From Streptomyces flaveolus (GTDB taxonomy: Bacteria; Actinomycetota; Actinomycetes; Streptomycetales; Streptomycetaceae), in NCBI RefSeq assembly GCF_000716535.1, contig NZ_JNWV01000002.1, forward strand, positions 186,001-250,000: a stretch of DNA of 64,000 nt. Direction: 5' to 3'. Numbering within the stretch: the stretch's first letter is position 1; every line of letters begins with the position of its first letter. Shown here piece after piece: positions 18,501 through 26,237 of the stretch. The notes under the pieces were generated by a model that saw only the letters and a list, made by a program, of their open reading frames with translations, was not told the DNA's origin and searched no databases. A program made the position numbers and the translations under genes.

Positions 18501-18652
18501 CCGGGGCGAAGACGGAGTGGGCCACCGCCTCCGACAGCCCGACGGTCATCACCTTCGACGCGGTACGCGGCTCCCGGCTGCGGCTGACGCTCACCAGCGC
18601 GTACCCGGGGCAGGCGAAGGGGGCGGTGCGGATCAGCCGGCTGGACGTCTGA
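15557..18652 (+). CDS. secreted GH2 beta-galactosidase-like glycosidase with C-terminal discoidin domain
   Basis: 1031 residues. Tat-type signal (TRRSVLVAA), then a GH2 sugar-binding domain, an Ig-like domain, and the TIM barrel. The acid/base Glu446 lies in IGNE and the likely nucleophile is Glu528 in the ESESSSETSTRG segment. Further back come a DUF4982-like domain (VELFLDGESLG), a GH2 C5 Ig-like domain, and from about residue 895 an F5/8-type C domain (WVSVDFGRTRTLDRV) for carbohydrate binding. The enzyme acts outside the cell on beta-galactosides or related beta-glycosides; exact specificity is not readable. GGGAGA precedes the ATG. Confidence 0.92.
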   Translation: MSVTRRSVLVAATAAPAAGTLLNVSAAPAALAADAPAAGRRHTVPLRDGWRFALADPADVTDPTGAYARAADPGYDDSAWREVPVPHDWSIEQTPTTDHGTTSGTGFFPGGLGWYRLAFTIPRDCAGKRISVEFDGVYMDAHVYCNGTEVGRHPYGYTGFAFDLTDLVHTDGTTPDVLAVKVQNRLPSSRWYSGSGIYREARLVITEPVHVARWGTCVTTPEVSADRALVRVRTTVRNASGTGADVEIRSRIVAPDGRTVARTATTAAVADEATETHELTVPEPLLWDFATPEHRYTLHTELRVGGRTTDTYRTPFGIRTFRFDPDEGFSLNGAYTKIKGVDLHHDQGALGAAISVDAVRRQMRIMKSMGVNAFRTSHNPPSPQMIQVCEELGIVMMVEAFDCWRTGKTKYDYGRFFDEWCERDATEMVLAARNSPAVVLWSIGNEIPDSTSTAGLAMADRIIAAVKAADDTRPLVIGSDKYRRVPAKGSAADLMLAKLDGLGLNYNTAKSVDALHAAYPHLFLFESESSSETSTRGTYQEPEHLNTGENHTPGRREVSSYDNNLASWTMSGEYGHKKDRDRKWFAGQFLWSGIDYIGEPTPYDVFPVKASFFGAVDTAGFPKDMYHLFRSQWTTEPMVHLLPMTWNHEEGDTVEVWAYANVPSVELFLDGESLGVREFDVKRTTDGRGYLETTEPTGDDKTFTDGPYPGSYTSPNGSAGKLHLTWKVPYRPGELKAVARRDGKVVATDVLRTAGAPHAVRLTADRTSLAADGRSLAFVTVEIVDAHGVVVPDADHLIAFDVTGGSLAGVDNGRQESAERYQASTRTAFHGKALAIVRSGTRPGALKVTARVDGLRTGTAHLHTTPARSAATTEPAAFRPDHPAPIGHPYADASYSGRPDSLPAAMLDGDPATGWSNAFVKSATALLPAFSGARAKDWVSVDFGRTRTLDRVAASFTVDAGHTLPARAEVAVWDGHAWVPVTGAKTEWATASDSPTVITFDAVRGSRLRLTLTSAYPGQAKGAVRISRLDV

Positions 18653-18730
18653 CTCGGGCCTCCGCGGCCGCGCCCTCCGGCTGCCGGCGTGCGGTCGGCC
18701 GGGGGCCCGTGACGGCCGGCCGCGCAGGTC

Positions 18731-18906
18731 TTCACCCGGCTCTTCGGCGTGTCCCTCCGGCAGTCCGGCCCGACCGCCGCGTGGCGGCCCCATGTCCTGG
18801 TCGCCGTCCGCCGGATCGCGGCCGAGTGGGACACCGACGGCCGCCAGGAACTCCTCCACCCCGCCCTGCGCTCGGGGACGGCACCGGGGAGCGGGCGTCG
18901 GCCCGG
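18731..18906 (+). pseudogene. 176-bp displaced copy of codons 61-119 of the 4697-6700 lectin gene
   Basis: Near-identical, in the same orientation, to 4877-5053: only two substitutions and one deleted base (CTCGGGG for CTCCGGGG), which breaks the frame. It has no start, no upstream or downstream gene parts, and sits alone in the 305-base gap between the GH2 gene and the 2OG oxygenase. High identity despite 14 kb separation means a recent copy or active gene conversion. No terminal repeats or transposase were seen around it. Confidence 0.88.
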
Positions 18907-18957
18907 CCGCCGGCCGCTGTTCCCCGCGCCCCTGGAGGAGCCGCGGTGCCGCCCGGG

Positions 18958-19680
18958 TCAGGCCGCGTCGTGGAAGACCAGGCCCAGGGTCCGCCGCCGC
19001 CCCGACCGCACCGTGCTCACCCCGTGCCGCATCGCACCGGCCGACCAGCCGCGCCGGGTGCGCACGGGGCGGTCCCGGGTGGTGAACACCAGTCCGTGCC
19101 CCTGGCGCAGGACGCTCGCCGTACCCCGGGACTGGGCGCGTGGGCGCTGTTCGACCATGAGGAACTCGCCGCCGGTGTAGTCGGTGCCGTACGCGTCCAG
19201 CGCGATCACCACCTGGAGCGGGAAGACCAGCTCCCCGAACACGTCCCGGTGCAGCGCGTTCCAGTCGCCCGGCCCGTAGCTGAGCAGGATCTGCGCCGAC
19301 CGGTCCTGGCCGGCCGCGTGGCAGCGCGCCAGCCACGCGTCGAGCGAGTCGGGCCAGGGCGCCGGGCGGTCCAGCCGGGCCGCCCAGTCCCGGGCGACCG
19401 GCAGCAGACGGGGATAGAGCGCGGCCCGCAGCGCGGCGACCGGGGCGGGCAGGTCGTGCGTGAAGTAGCGGTACTCGCCGGAGCCGAACCGGTGCCGGCC
19501 CAGGTCGACCGTGGTGCGGAACAGCTCCGGCTCGTCGTACAGCGCGGCCAGGTCCGCGCACTCGGCGGGCGTCAGCAGCGGGCCGGTGGGCGCGCTGCCG
19601 TGCTCGTCCAGCTCGGCGGCGAGCGCGGTCCAGTCGGTGCGGGCGGCCCGGCGACGGGCCTCGGCCCGGGTGAACGTCAT
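18958..19680 (-). CDS. 2OG-Fe(II) oxygenase
   Basis: 240 residues. Iron triad His144-x-Asp146 (ALHRDVFGE) and His219 (MRHGVST), with the 2-oxoglutarate Arg in the SGRRRTLG segment; FTTRDRPVR precedes it. The segment FGSGEYRYFTHDLP is typical of a small family found beside DNA-alkylation repair genes. The gene starts 11 bases after the O6-alkylguanine methyltransferase stop codon, with GGAGG between them, so the two are an operon. A role in alkylation damage repair, like AlkB, is inferred from this pairing; the sequence itself is not a canonical AlkB. Confidence 0.85.
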   Translation of the reverse strand: MTFTRAEARRRAARTDWTALAAELDEHGSAPTGPLLTPAECADLAALYDEPELFRTTVDLGRHRFGSGEYRYFTHDLPAPVAALRAALYPRLLPVARDWAARLDRPAPWPDSLDAWLARCHAAGQDRSAQILLSYGPGDWNALHRDVFGELVFPLQVVIALDAYGTDYTGGEFLMVEQRPRAQSRGTASVLRQGHGLVFTTRDRPVRTRRGWSAGAMRHGVSTVRSGRRRTLGLVFHDAA

Positions 19681-19691
19681 GGGTCCTCCGG

Positions 19692-20204
19692 TCACAGCAA
19701 CGTCGGCTGCAACGCACCCTCGTGCGTGAGCAGCCACCGCTTGTGCTCGACCCCGCCCGCGTACCCGCGCAGCGAGCCGTCCGCGCCGATCACCCGGTGA
19801 CACGGGCGGACCAGCAGGTGGGGATTGGCGCCCAGGGCGCGGCCCAGCGCGCGCAGTTCGGACCGGGGCACGCCGACCCGGGCGGCCAGCTCGCCGTACG
19901 TGGTCGTCGTGCCGTACGGGATGTCGTCCAGCGCCTGCCACACGGCCCGCTCAAACGGGCTGCCGGCGGGGGAGAGCGGCAGGTCGAAGCGGGTCCGGCG
20001 GCCCGCGAAGTACGCCTCCAGCTGCCGGTGGACCTCGCTGAACGGCCGGTCGTCGCGGTCCTCGGGCCGGACCGCGGGCGCGCCGCGCTGCCCTGGCAGC
20101 GAGAGCGAGGCGAGCGTGAGACGGCCGGCCGGGGACACGGATCCGGTCAGCAGCAGGTCGCCCAGCGGGCTGGGGTGCGCGGTGTGCACGGTGTGCGTCT
20201 TCAT
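19692..20204 (-). CDS. ogt: methylated-DNA--protein-cysteine S-methyltransferase (Ogt type)
   Basis: 170 residues. Suicide repair protein that moves the alkyl group from O6-alkylguanine to its own Cys135 in the invariant PCHRVIG motif. The helix-turn-helix segment YGELAARVGVPRSELRALG and the Asn hinge (GANPHL) are present; the N-terminal ribonuclease-like half is shorter and divergent, as is normal. ATG is chosen because GGGAG lies 6 bases before it; an in-frame GTG overlaps that site. First gene of a two-gene operon with the 2OG oxygenase. Confidence 0.95.
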   Translation of the reverse strand: MKTHTVHTAHPSPLGDLLLTGSVSPAGRLTLASLSLPGQRGAPAVRPEDRDDRPFSEVHRQLEAYFAGRRTRFDLPLSPAGSPFERAVWQALDDIPYGTTTTYGELAARVGVPRSELRALGRALGANPHLLVRPCHRVIGADGSLRGYAGGVEHKRWLLTHEGALQPTLL

Positions 20205-20362
20205 CGGTGCTCCCACCTGTTTCCTCGGTGCTTCTTCGGCTGCTTCCGCGCTGTCGAGTCTGCTGCCCCGCCCGCGGCGTCACCGGCGGGAATCGGACAT
20301 GGCCTTCGGACCTGGCCGGTACCGCACCATGCGGCTGTTGACCTGGGCATATTTACGCGTGA

Positions 20363-20377
20363 GTACCCGCGCGGTAC
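20363..20377. promoter_or_regulatory. candidate operator of the toxin-antitoxin pair
   Basis: GTACC-cgcgc-GGTAC is a perfect 5-bp inverted repeat ending 10 bases before the antitoxin ATG, in the place where ribbon-helix-helix antitoxins usually bind to repress their own operon. A TTGACC -35-like element lies just upstream. Confidence 0.45.
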
Positions 20378-20387
20378 CGTGAGGGAC

Positions 20388-20627
20388 ATGCCAGCTCTCA
20401 ACGTGGAGTTCAGCGAACGGGAACTAGAGGACCTGCGGCAGATCGCCAAGGAGCGCGGTACGTCGATGAAGGCCCTCGTGCGCGAGGCCGCCGCCGCCGA
20501 CATCGCCCGGCACCGGGCCCTTCAGGAGGGCGCCGAGGCGTTCCGTCGCTTCTTCGCCGGCCATGCCGAGGAGTTCGCGGCTGCCTTCCCCGACGACGAG
20601 CGCCCCGCCAAGGGCGAGGCCGCCTGA
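20388..20627 (+). CDS. ribbon-helix-helix-type antitoxin
   Basis: 79 residues. N-terminal strand and helices (LNVEFSERELEDLRQIAKERGTS, MKALVREAA) match the CopG/ribbon-helix-helix DNA-binding fold; the C-terminal 40 residues are an acidic, Ala/Phe-rich helix suited to wrapping a toxin. ATG with GAGGG directly upstream. The toxin gene starts 3 bases after its stop, the usual coupled arrangement. It likely represses its own promoter through the inverted repeat just upstream. Confidence 0.8.
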   Translation: MPALNVEFSERELEDLRQIAKERGTSMKALVREAAAADIARHRALQEGAEAFRRFFAGHAEEFAAAFPDDERPAKGEAA

Positions 20628-20630
20628 GCG

Positions 20631-21008
20631 ATGCCCTCCGTCATCCATATCGACGTCCCGTGGCTGCTCCAGCGGCACGAGGAGGTCCTGCCCGAACAGC
20701 CCGCCGTGGACGACTTCTCCGCGCTGGTCGCCGCCGTCGCCCGGCACCGGGTGGACCCGCCCCGGCTCGGCGTGGACTCCGACGCGGCCTGGCGCGCCGC
20801 CGCGCTGCTGCACACCCTCGCCGTGCTCAAGCCGCTGCCCGCGGCCAACGCCCGCTTCGCCTGCGCGACCGCCGTCGCCTACATGTTCGTCAGCGGTGTC
20901 GGCATCGACCCGCCCTACGGCGCCCTCGTCGACCTGGCCCGCGACCTCATCTCCGGCAAGACCGACGTGTACGGTGCCGCCGACCGGCTCCGCTCCTGGC
21001 AGATCTGA
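20631..21008 (+). CDS. Fic/Doc-like toxin with degenerate active-site motif
   Basis: 125 residues, Doc-sized. The helical core aligns with Doc: DDFSALVAAVARHR, AALLHTLAVLKPL and ACATAVAYMFV. The catalytic motif HxFxDGNKR, which transfers a nucleotide or phosphate group, is replaced here by LPAANARFA: the His is absent and only the Asn and final Arg remain. It is therefore either an inactive or a mechanistically different member. The preceding RHH gene identifies it as a toxin-antitoxin pair. A strong terminator follows, so the pair is a self-contained transcription unit. Confidence 0.72.
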   Translation: MPSVIHIDVPWLLQRHEEVLPEQPAVDDFSALVAAVARHRVDPPRLGVDSDAAWRAAALLHTLAVLKPLPAANARFACATAVAYMFVSGVGIDPPYGALVDLARDLISGKTDVYGAADRLRSWQI

Positions 21009-21343
21009 CGCGGCCGGGCCCGCCCTGTCCCCGGCCGGCGGGGGAAGCCGCCGGGAGCCGCCGGCCGGGGACGGGCCTTTTCGAGGAGGACCGGTACCCA
21101 GTCCACTACCGGGCCGCCCGCTGCGGGAGCGTGCGCGTCCGGTGGACGCGTGCACACGATTCACACGGGGCGCATGAGAAATCCGGCCGCTTTCGCGACA
21201 ACCCCTGGCCGCGGCCCCGATTCTGACTTTCCTTCAAACCTGCCGATGTCCTCCGTGCGCCTTGTTGCCCGTGTGGAAGGTGTGCAAGGGTTCAAACGCG
21301 GTGAATTTCCCGCTCGCATCACGCGCCAAAAGGAATCCGCTCC
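21009..21343. other. 335-base gap between toxin gene and lectin paralogue
   Basis: Holds the terminator at 21027-21081 and then an AT-richer stretch (about 21180-21340) that should carry the promoter of the next gene. No gene is supported in it; the short open frames lack ribosome sites. Confidence 0.6.
21027..21081 (+). terminator. rho-independent terminator after the toxin-antitoxin operon
   Basis: Perfect 15-bp GC stem (GTCCCCGGCCGGCGG and complement), 16-base loop, then GGGCC and TTTT. It lies 19 bases past the toxin stop. Confidence 0.85.
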
Positions 21344-22888
21344 GTGCTCACCCCCCACCCCCCTCGTCCTCCGTATCCGCCGTCCGGCGCCGATCCCGGG
21401 GAATCCGACGAGTTCCTCGCCGGCCCGCTGCGGGCCGGCTCCGACGCGGAGGCGTCCCGGTCGGCCGCCCTCCTGATGGCCCGGCACTGGCAGCCGGCCC
21501 AGGAGTACGCGGTCATCTGCCTGGCCGCCTCCGGACCCCTCGCCCACATGGTCACCGCCACCGCCTTCCACCAGGTCCTCGGCCGGCTGGCGCTCGGCGA
21601 ACCCGCCGACGCGCTGCGGCCCCGCCTGCTGGTGGCCGTCCGCGACACGGTCTTGAACTGGTCCGGCACCGACGGGATCACCGCCGTACTACCGGGACTC
21701 GGCAAACCCGCCGGGGGCCGCGGGATGCGCGCCGCGCAACCGCTCGTACCGGAGAACCGCGCCCTGTCCGACCGCTCCTTCCACGGCCTTTCCCGCCTGG
21801 AACAGGCCCTGTTGTGGCACGCCGAGGTCGAGGCCGAACCGCTGTACGTCCCCGCCGGACTGCTCGGCGTGGACATCCAGAACGCGTCCGCCGCGCTCGA
21901 ACAGGCCCGGGAGAAGTTCCGCGAGGGCCTGGTGCGCGCCCACCGGGAGCTCGCGCCCGGCAAGGAGTGCCGTTACTACAACCGTCTGCTCGACGTCCCG
22001 ATCCGCCGGGGCGGCGCCCTGCTGCCCGATGTCCAGGAGCATCTGGCCGGCTGCGCCTACTGCCGGCACGCGGCCGAGCAACTCGGCCACGCCGAGGCGG
22101 CGTTGGGCGTGCTGCTCGCCGAGGCCGTGCTCGGCTGGGGCGCCCGCCGCTACCTCGACTCGCGCCCCGGCCGCCGCCCCGGTCCCGCCCGCGGCGGGTC
22201 CCGGCGGTCCGGCGGACGCCGGCGCGGCGGCGGTCGTCGCGGTGCCGAGGAGGGCGGAAGGGGGCTGCCGGCCCGCTTCCTCGCCGGGGTGTCCGCGCAC
22301 CGCGCGCCCGGCACCGCCTGGTCGTCCCGGACGCTGCTGACCGGGGTCGGAGTGGCCTCGGCCGGGCTGCTCGCCACCGTCCTCGCGGTCAGCGTGTGGC
22401 CGGACGGCGACGACGGCACCGCCCCCGTCGCCACCAGCGCGGTCCCCGGCGCGTCGGCTCCGTCGGGCACCGCGGGCCTGCCCGCCGCCGGCCGGCCGGG
22501 TCCGCTGCGCAACGCCGCCGGACGGTGCCTGGACGTCAAGGGCACGGCGGAGGCCGGGGCGAGTGCCGTGCTCGCCGAGTGCTCCGGTTCGGCCACGCAG
22601 CGGTGGACGTACGAGACCGACGGGCTGCTGCGCAGTGCCGCCGACACCGGTCTGTGCCTGGACTCGCACGCCGACGCCGGCGTGGTGCTCCTCGGCCGCT
22701 GCGCCGACGCCGGATCGGAACGCGGCGACGACGTGCGCTACGACCTCTCCGCCGAGGGCGAGTTGCTGCCGCGGTGGGACCGGACCCTCGCGCTCGCCGC
22801 CGGCGGCGACCAGGCGGGGGCCGACCTCGTCGTCAAGGTCCGGGACGGGTCCGCAGGCCAGCGGTGGGCCTCCGGCGTCTCGCCGTAG
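21344..22888 (+). CDS. paralogue of the sigma-like / HxxxCxxC / TM / ricin-B lectin protein
   Basis: 514 residues with the same order as the protein at 4697-6700. Sigma-like helices at 40-200 include ALLWHAEVEAEPLYVPAGLL, which is nearly shared with the paralogue. His233, Cys237 and Cys240 form the zinc-type HxxxCxxC motif, an Arg/Gly-rich basic linker follows, one transmembrane helix lies at about 327-352, and a ricin-B beta-trefoil (about 385-510) contains TQRWTYETDGLLRS and CLDS repeats. The linker is about 150 residues shorter and lacks the duplicated segment. GTG start with AAAGGA about 10 bases upstream. Function unknown; a membrane sugar sensor is the best inference. Confidence 0.75.
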   Translation: MLTPHPPRPPYPPSGADPGESDEFLAGPLRAGSDAEASRSAALLMARHWQPAQEYAVICLAASGPLAHMVTATAFHQVLGRLALGEPADALRPRLLVAVRDTVLNWSGTDGITAVLPGLGKPAGGRGMRAAQPLVPENRALSDRSFHGLSRLEQALLWHAEVEAEPLYVPAGLLGVDIQNASAALEQAREKFREGLVRAHRELAPGKECRYYNRLLDVPIRRGGALLPDVQEHLAGCAYCRHAAEQLGHAEAALGVLLAEAVLGWGARRYLDSRPGRRPGPARGGSRRSGGRRRGGGRRGAEEGGRGLPARFLAGVSAHRAPGTAWSSRTLLTGVGVASAGLLATVLAVSVWPDGDDGTAPVATSAVPGASAPSGTAGLPAAGRPGPLRNAAGRCLDVKGTAEAGASAVLAECSGSATQRWTYETDGLLRSAADTGLCLDSHADAGVVLLGRCADAGSERGDDVRYDLSAEGELLPRWDRTLALAAGGDQAGADLVVKVRDGSAGQRWASGVSP

Positions 22889-22921
22889 GGATGCGACAGG
22901 TCGCCTCGCCGGCCGCGGCCC

Positions 22922-24100
22922 TCAGGAGGGCGCGCCTGCGCCGGCTTCCAGGTCCGACCGCGTCACCGTGCCCGGACGCGCGTGACCCGACAGGGCGAGC
23001 GTCAGGTCGAACTCCGCCAGGAGGCAGCGGATGACGTGCTCCACGCCCGCCTGGCCGTCCAGGCCCAGGCCGTAGACGTACGGGCGGCCGAGCAGGACCG
23101 CCCGGGCGCCCAGGGCCAGGGCCTTGAAGACGTCGTCGCCGGTGCGCACCCCGCTGTCGAACAGCACCGTCAGCCGGTCGCCCACCGCGTCCGCGACCCG
23201 GGGCAGCGCGTCGGCCGCCGCGACCGAACCGGCCACCTGCCGGCCGCCGTGGTTGGAGACCACCACGCCGTCCATCCCGGCGTCCGCGGCGAGCCGGGCG
23301 TCGTCCGGGTGCAGGACGCCCTTGAGCACGATCGGACCGTCCCAGTGCTCGCGCAGGAAGGCCAGGTCCGGCCAGGTGTGGCCCGCGTCCCCGAACAGGC
23401 CGAGGAAGTGCAGCACCGCCGCGTTCGGGTCCTCGTGCACCGGCTTGGCGAGGCCCGCCTGGAACGCCGGGTCGGTGAAGTAGTTGGCGGTGCCCACGCC
23501 GTGCACGAACGGCAGGTAGGCCTGGTCCAGATCGCGGGGCCGCCACGCCAGCAGCGGGGTGTCCAGCGTGACGACCAGCACCGAGAAGCCGGCCGCCCGC
23601 GCCCGGGCGAGGAAACTCCGCGTCACCTCGCGGTCCTTGCCCCAGTAGAGCTGGAACCACCGCTCGGCGTCCCCCATCGCCTCCGCGACCTGCTCCATCG
23701 GCGTGCTCGACGCCGACGACAGCACGAAGGGCACGCCCTGCGCGGCGGCGGCCCGGGCGGCGGCGGTCTCGGCGTCCGGGTGCATGATCGACAGCACGCC
23801 GACGGGGGCGAGGGCGAGGGGTGCCGGCAGGGTCCGCCCGAGCACCTCGGTGGTGAGGTCGCGCTCGTGCACGTCCCGCAGCATGCGCGGCACGATCCGG
23901 TGCCGGGATAGGGCCGCCCGGTTGGCGCGTGCCGTGCCGCCGTCGCCCGCGCTGCCCGCCACGTAGCCCACCGGGCCCGGGCCGAGCCGGTGTTCGGCCA
24001 GTTCCTCCAGCCGGGTCAGATCGGTGGGGAGCCGGGGCACGGCCCCGGTCATCCCGTTCAGGTAGATCTCGTACTGGAAGTCCGCCCAGTGCCGTGTCAT
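22922..24100 (-). CDS. FMN-dependent alpha-hydroxy-acid oxidase (lactate 2-monooxygenase-like)
   Basis: 392 residues. TIM-barrel flavoenzyme oxidising L-2-hydroxy acids such as lactate or mandelate. FMN and catalytic segments are visible: APVGVLSIMHPDAE, the QLYWGKDREVT strand, VLKGVLHPDDA with the FMN lysine, the catalytic VVSNHGGRQVAGS, and the phosphate-binding GARAVLLGRPYVYG. The length and the internal insertion containing VGTANYFTDPAF are typical of the lactate monooxygenase subgroup, which yields acetate and CO2 rather than pyruvate. GGGAG before the ATG. Lies about 80 bases from the NCS1 permease stop on the same strand. Confidence 0.9.
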   Translation of the reverse strand: MTRHWADFQYEIYLNGMTGAVPRLPTDLTRLEELAEHRLGPGPVGYVAGSAGDGGTARANRAALSRHRIVPRMLRDVHERDLTTEVLGRTLPAPLALAPVGVLSIMHPDAETAAARAAAAQGVPFVLSSASSTPMEQVAEAMGDAERWFQLYWGKDREVTRSFLARARAAGFSVLVVTLDTPLLAWRPRDLDQAYLPFVHGVGTANYFTDPAFQAGLAKPVHEDPNAAVLHFLGLFGDAGHTWPDLAFLREHWDGPIVLKGVLHPDDARLAADAGMDGVVVSNHGGRQVAGSVAAADALPRVADAVGDRLTVLFDSGVRTGDDVFKALALGARAVLLGRPYVYGLGLDGQAGVEHVIRCLLAEFDLTLALSGHARPGTVTRSDLEAGAGAPS

Positions 24101-24182
24101 CCGTCAACTCCCGCGCGTCGTCGGCCGCGTGCGCCCCCGACGATACCGACCGGTACGTGGGACGGCGCGCCACGGGATCACC

Positions 24183-25862
24183 TCACCCGGCCCCTCCCGC
24201 CGGCACCGGGGCGGGGGCGTCGGCGGTGGCTCCCGGGCCGGTGACCGGCGGCACCGGGACCTCGACCGTACGGACCAGCCGGGCGCCCTCGGGGCCGTAC
24301 GCGGCCCGGGGTTCGGGGAACAGCCACAGCAGGGCCAGGAAGAGCACCGCGGCCGCCGCCAGCGAGAGCGGCAGGCTGATGTCGACACCGTGCGCCAGAT
24401 CGCCCAGCGGGCCCACGAACTGGCCCGGGATGTTCGTGAACAGCACGCCGATGAGCGCCGACACCCACCACGCGGTCATGCCGCGCCAGTTCCAGCCGTG
24501 CGCGAACCAGTAGCGGCCGCCGCGCTGACGGCGGTTGAAGACCTGGAGCGCGTCCGGGTCGTACCAGCCGCGGCGGGTCCAGAAGCCCAGCATCATCACG
24601 ACCATCCAGGGCGTGGTGCAGGTGATGATCATCGTGGCGAAGGTGGAGATCGACTGGACCAGGTCCAGGGCGAACCGGCCCACGAAGATGAACGCGATCG
24701 ACAACACGCCGACCAGCAGCGTCGCCTGGACCCGCGACAGCCTCGGGAACACCGAGGAGAAGTCCAGGCCGGTGCCGTACAGGGAGGTCGTGCCGGTCGA
24801 CATGCCGCCGATCAGCGCCAGCAGGCACACCGGCAGGAAGAACCAGCTCGGCGAGATCGCCAGCAGCCCGCCCACGAAGTCCGGCGCGGCCGGGTCCACG
24901 TACTTCGGCGCCTTCGTCGCCACGATGCTGGCCGTCGCCAGACCGAACACGAACGGCAGCAGCGTCGCGAGCTGGGACAGGAACGCGGCCCCGACCACCC
25001 GGCGGCGCGGGGTGGAAGCCGGGATGTAGCGCGACCAGTCGCCGAGGAACGCGCCGAACGACACCGGGTTGGACAGCACGATCAGCGCCGCGCCGATGAA
25101 GGACGGCCAGAACATCGACCGCGTCGCCGCGTCCGCCGAGGCCGTGAACACCCCGGCGTACGACGGGTCGAAGTCGCCGGCGAACGCGACCGCGCCGAGC
25201 AGGAACAGCACGCTCGCCGAGGTCACCGCGATCTTGTTGACGAACAGCATGAAGCGGAAGCCGTAGACGCACACCGCGAGCACCAGAGCGGCGAAGAGCG
25301 CGTAGGCGACGACGTACGACAGGTCGTTCCGCTCCAGGCCGAACAGCCGGTGCGCGCCGCCGACCAGGGCGTCGCCCGAACTCCACACCGACAGCGAGAA
25401 GAACGCGACGGCCGTCAGCAGGGAGAGGAACGAACCGACCACCCGGCCGTGCACGCCGAGGTGCGCCGAGGACGACACGGCGTTGTTGGTGCCGTTGACC
25501 GGGCCGAACACCGCCATCGGGCACAGGATCAGCGCGCCCGCGAGGACACCGAGCACGGTGGCCGCGAGGCCCTGCCAGAAGGAGAGCCCGAACAGGATCG
25601 GGAAGGCGCCGAGGACGCAGGTGGAGAAGGTGTTCGCGCCGCCGAAGGCGAGCCGGAACAGGTCCAGCGGGGTCGCGGTGCGGTCGGCGTCGGGGATGCG
25701 TTCCACACCGTGGGCCTCGACCTCGGTGAGGGCGGGTCCGGGCGAGGAGGCGGGCGCGGCGGGCGGTTCGGGCTGTGCGGACACGGGCGCTCCAGCGGGG
25801 ACGGCAGCGGGGTGCGCCGACGGTACGGCGGGCGGAACCGTGTGATCCAGAGGACGGTTCAT
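24183..25862 (-). CDS. NCS1-family purine/cytosine permease
   Basis: 559 residues, 12 predicted transmembrane helices. Family marks include FGGANTFSTCVLG in helix 1, the PVNGTNN hairpin, and FGAFLGDWSRYIPA, the conserved GDWSRY segment of nucleobase:cation symporters. An Ala/Pro-rich cytoplasmic N-terminus of about 45 residues precedes it. Imports a nucleobase or related heterocycle with H+ or Na+; the specific substrate is unknown. The ATG has only a weak ribosome site; further in-frame starts upstream would add a non-conserved basic stretch. It diverges from the subtilisin-inhibitor gene across a 375-base gap. Confidence 0.9.
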   Translation of the reverse strand: MNRPLDHTVPPAVPSAHPAAVPAGAPVSAQPEPPAAPASSPGPALTEVEAHGVERIPDADRTATPLDLFRLAFGGANTFSTCVLGAFPILFGLSFWQGLAATVLGVLAGALILCPMAVFGPVNGTNNAVSSSAHLGVHGRVVGSFLSLLTAVAFFSLSVWSSGDALVGGAHRLFGLERNDLSYVVAYALFAALVLAVCVYGFRFMLFVNKIAVTSASVLFLLGAVAFAGDFDPSYAGVFTASADAATRSMFWPSFIGAALIVLSNPVSFGAFLGDWSRYIPASTPRRRVVGAAFLSQLATLLPFVFGLATASIVATKAPKYVDPAAPDFVGGLLAISPSWFFLPVCLLALIGGMSTGTTSLYGTGLDFSSVFPRLSRVQATLLVGVLSIAFIFVGRFALDLVQSISTFATMIITCTTPWMVVMMLGFWTRRGWYDPDALQVFNRRQRGGRYWFAHGWNWRGMTAWWVSALIGVLFTNIPGQFVGPLGDLAHGVDISLPLSLAAAAVLFLALLWLFPEPRAAYGPEGARLVRTVEVPVPPVTGPGATADAPAPVPAGGAG

Positions 25863-26237
25863 CCAACTTTCGCGCCGCCGATGGATGAATCGCCCATGGA
25901 CCGGGCGGGCGGGGCACCGGCGCCTGGTGATCACTTCGTGAACACGAGGAGTCATGAAGGGGCGCGACGCGGTCAGAGCCGGAATGTTTCAGGACGATTA
26001 ACGAAGCGCTGTTTTTCGGCCACCTGGCCGCTTCCGCGAGGGGGGATCCGCTCAGTTCCGGGGTCACGGCGTTCGAATTCCGTGACTTCACGCCACTGAT
26101 TCAACACGAAAGGTTACTGAAACCCATGGGTTCGATGTGAGTTTCGCCGGTGGAGTCGGCAGAGTGGCGCACGCCGCTCCGGCACCCGACCGGACCGGAG
26201 CCGGCAACCCGACTGTTCGAGCGGAAGGATGCACACA
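25863..26237. promoter_or_regulatory. divergent regulatory region, permease / subtilisin inhibitor
   Basis: No gene fits. It contains GTCACGG-10-CCGTGAC (26063-26086), a perfect 12-bp palindrome AACCCATGGGTT (26121-26132), and TGGCCGCTTC at 26025-26034, one mismatch from the AdpA consensus TGGCSNGWWY. Subtilisin-inhibitor genes are known AdpA targets in Streptomyces, which makes that site worth noting, but a one-mismatch hit in GC-rich DNA is weak. Confidence 0.4.

Noticed and set aside
26063..26086. tRNA T-arm or attachment site (GTTCGAATTCC)
   Set aside because: No acceptor, D or anticodon arm could be drawn upstream; better read as an inverted repeat.
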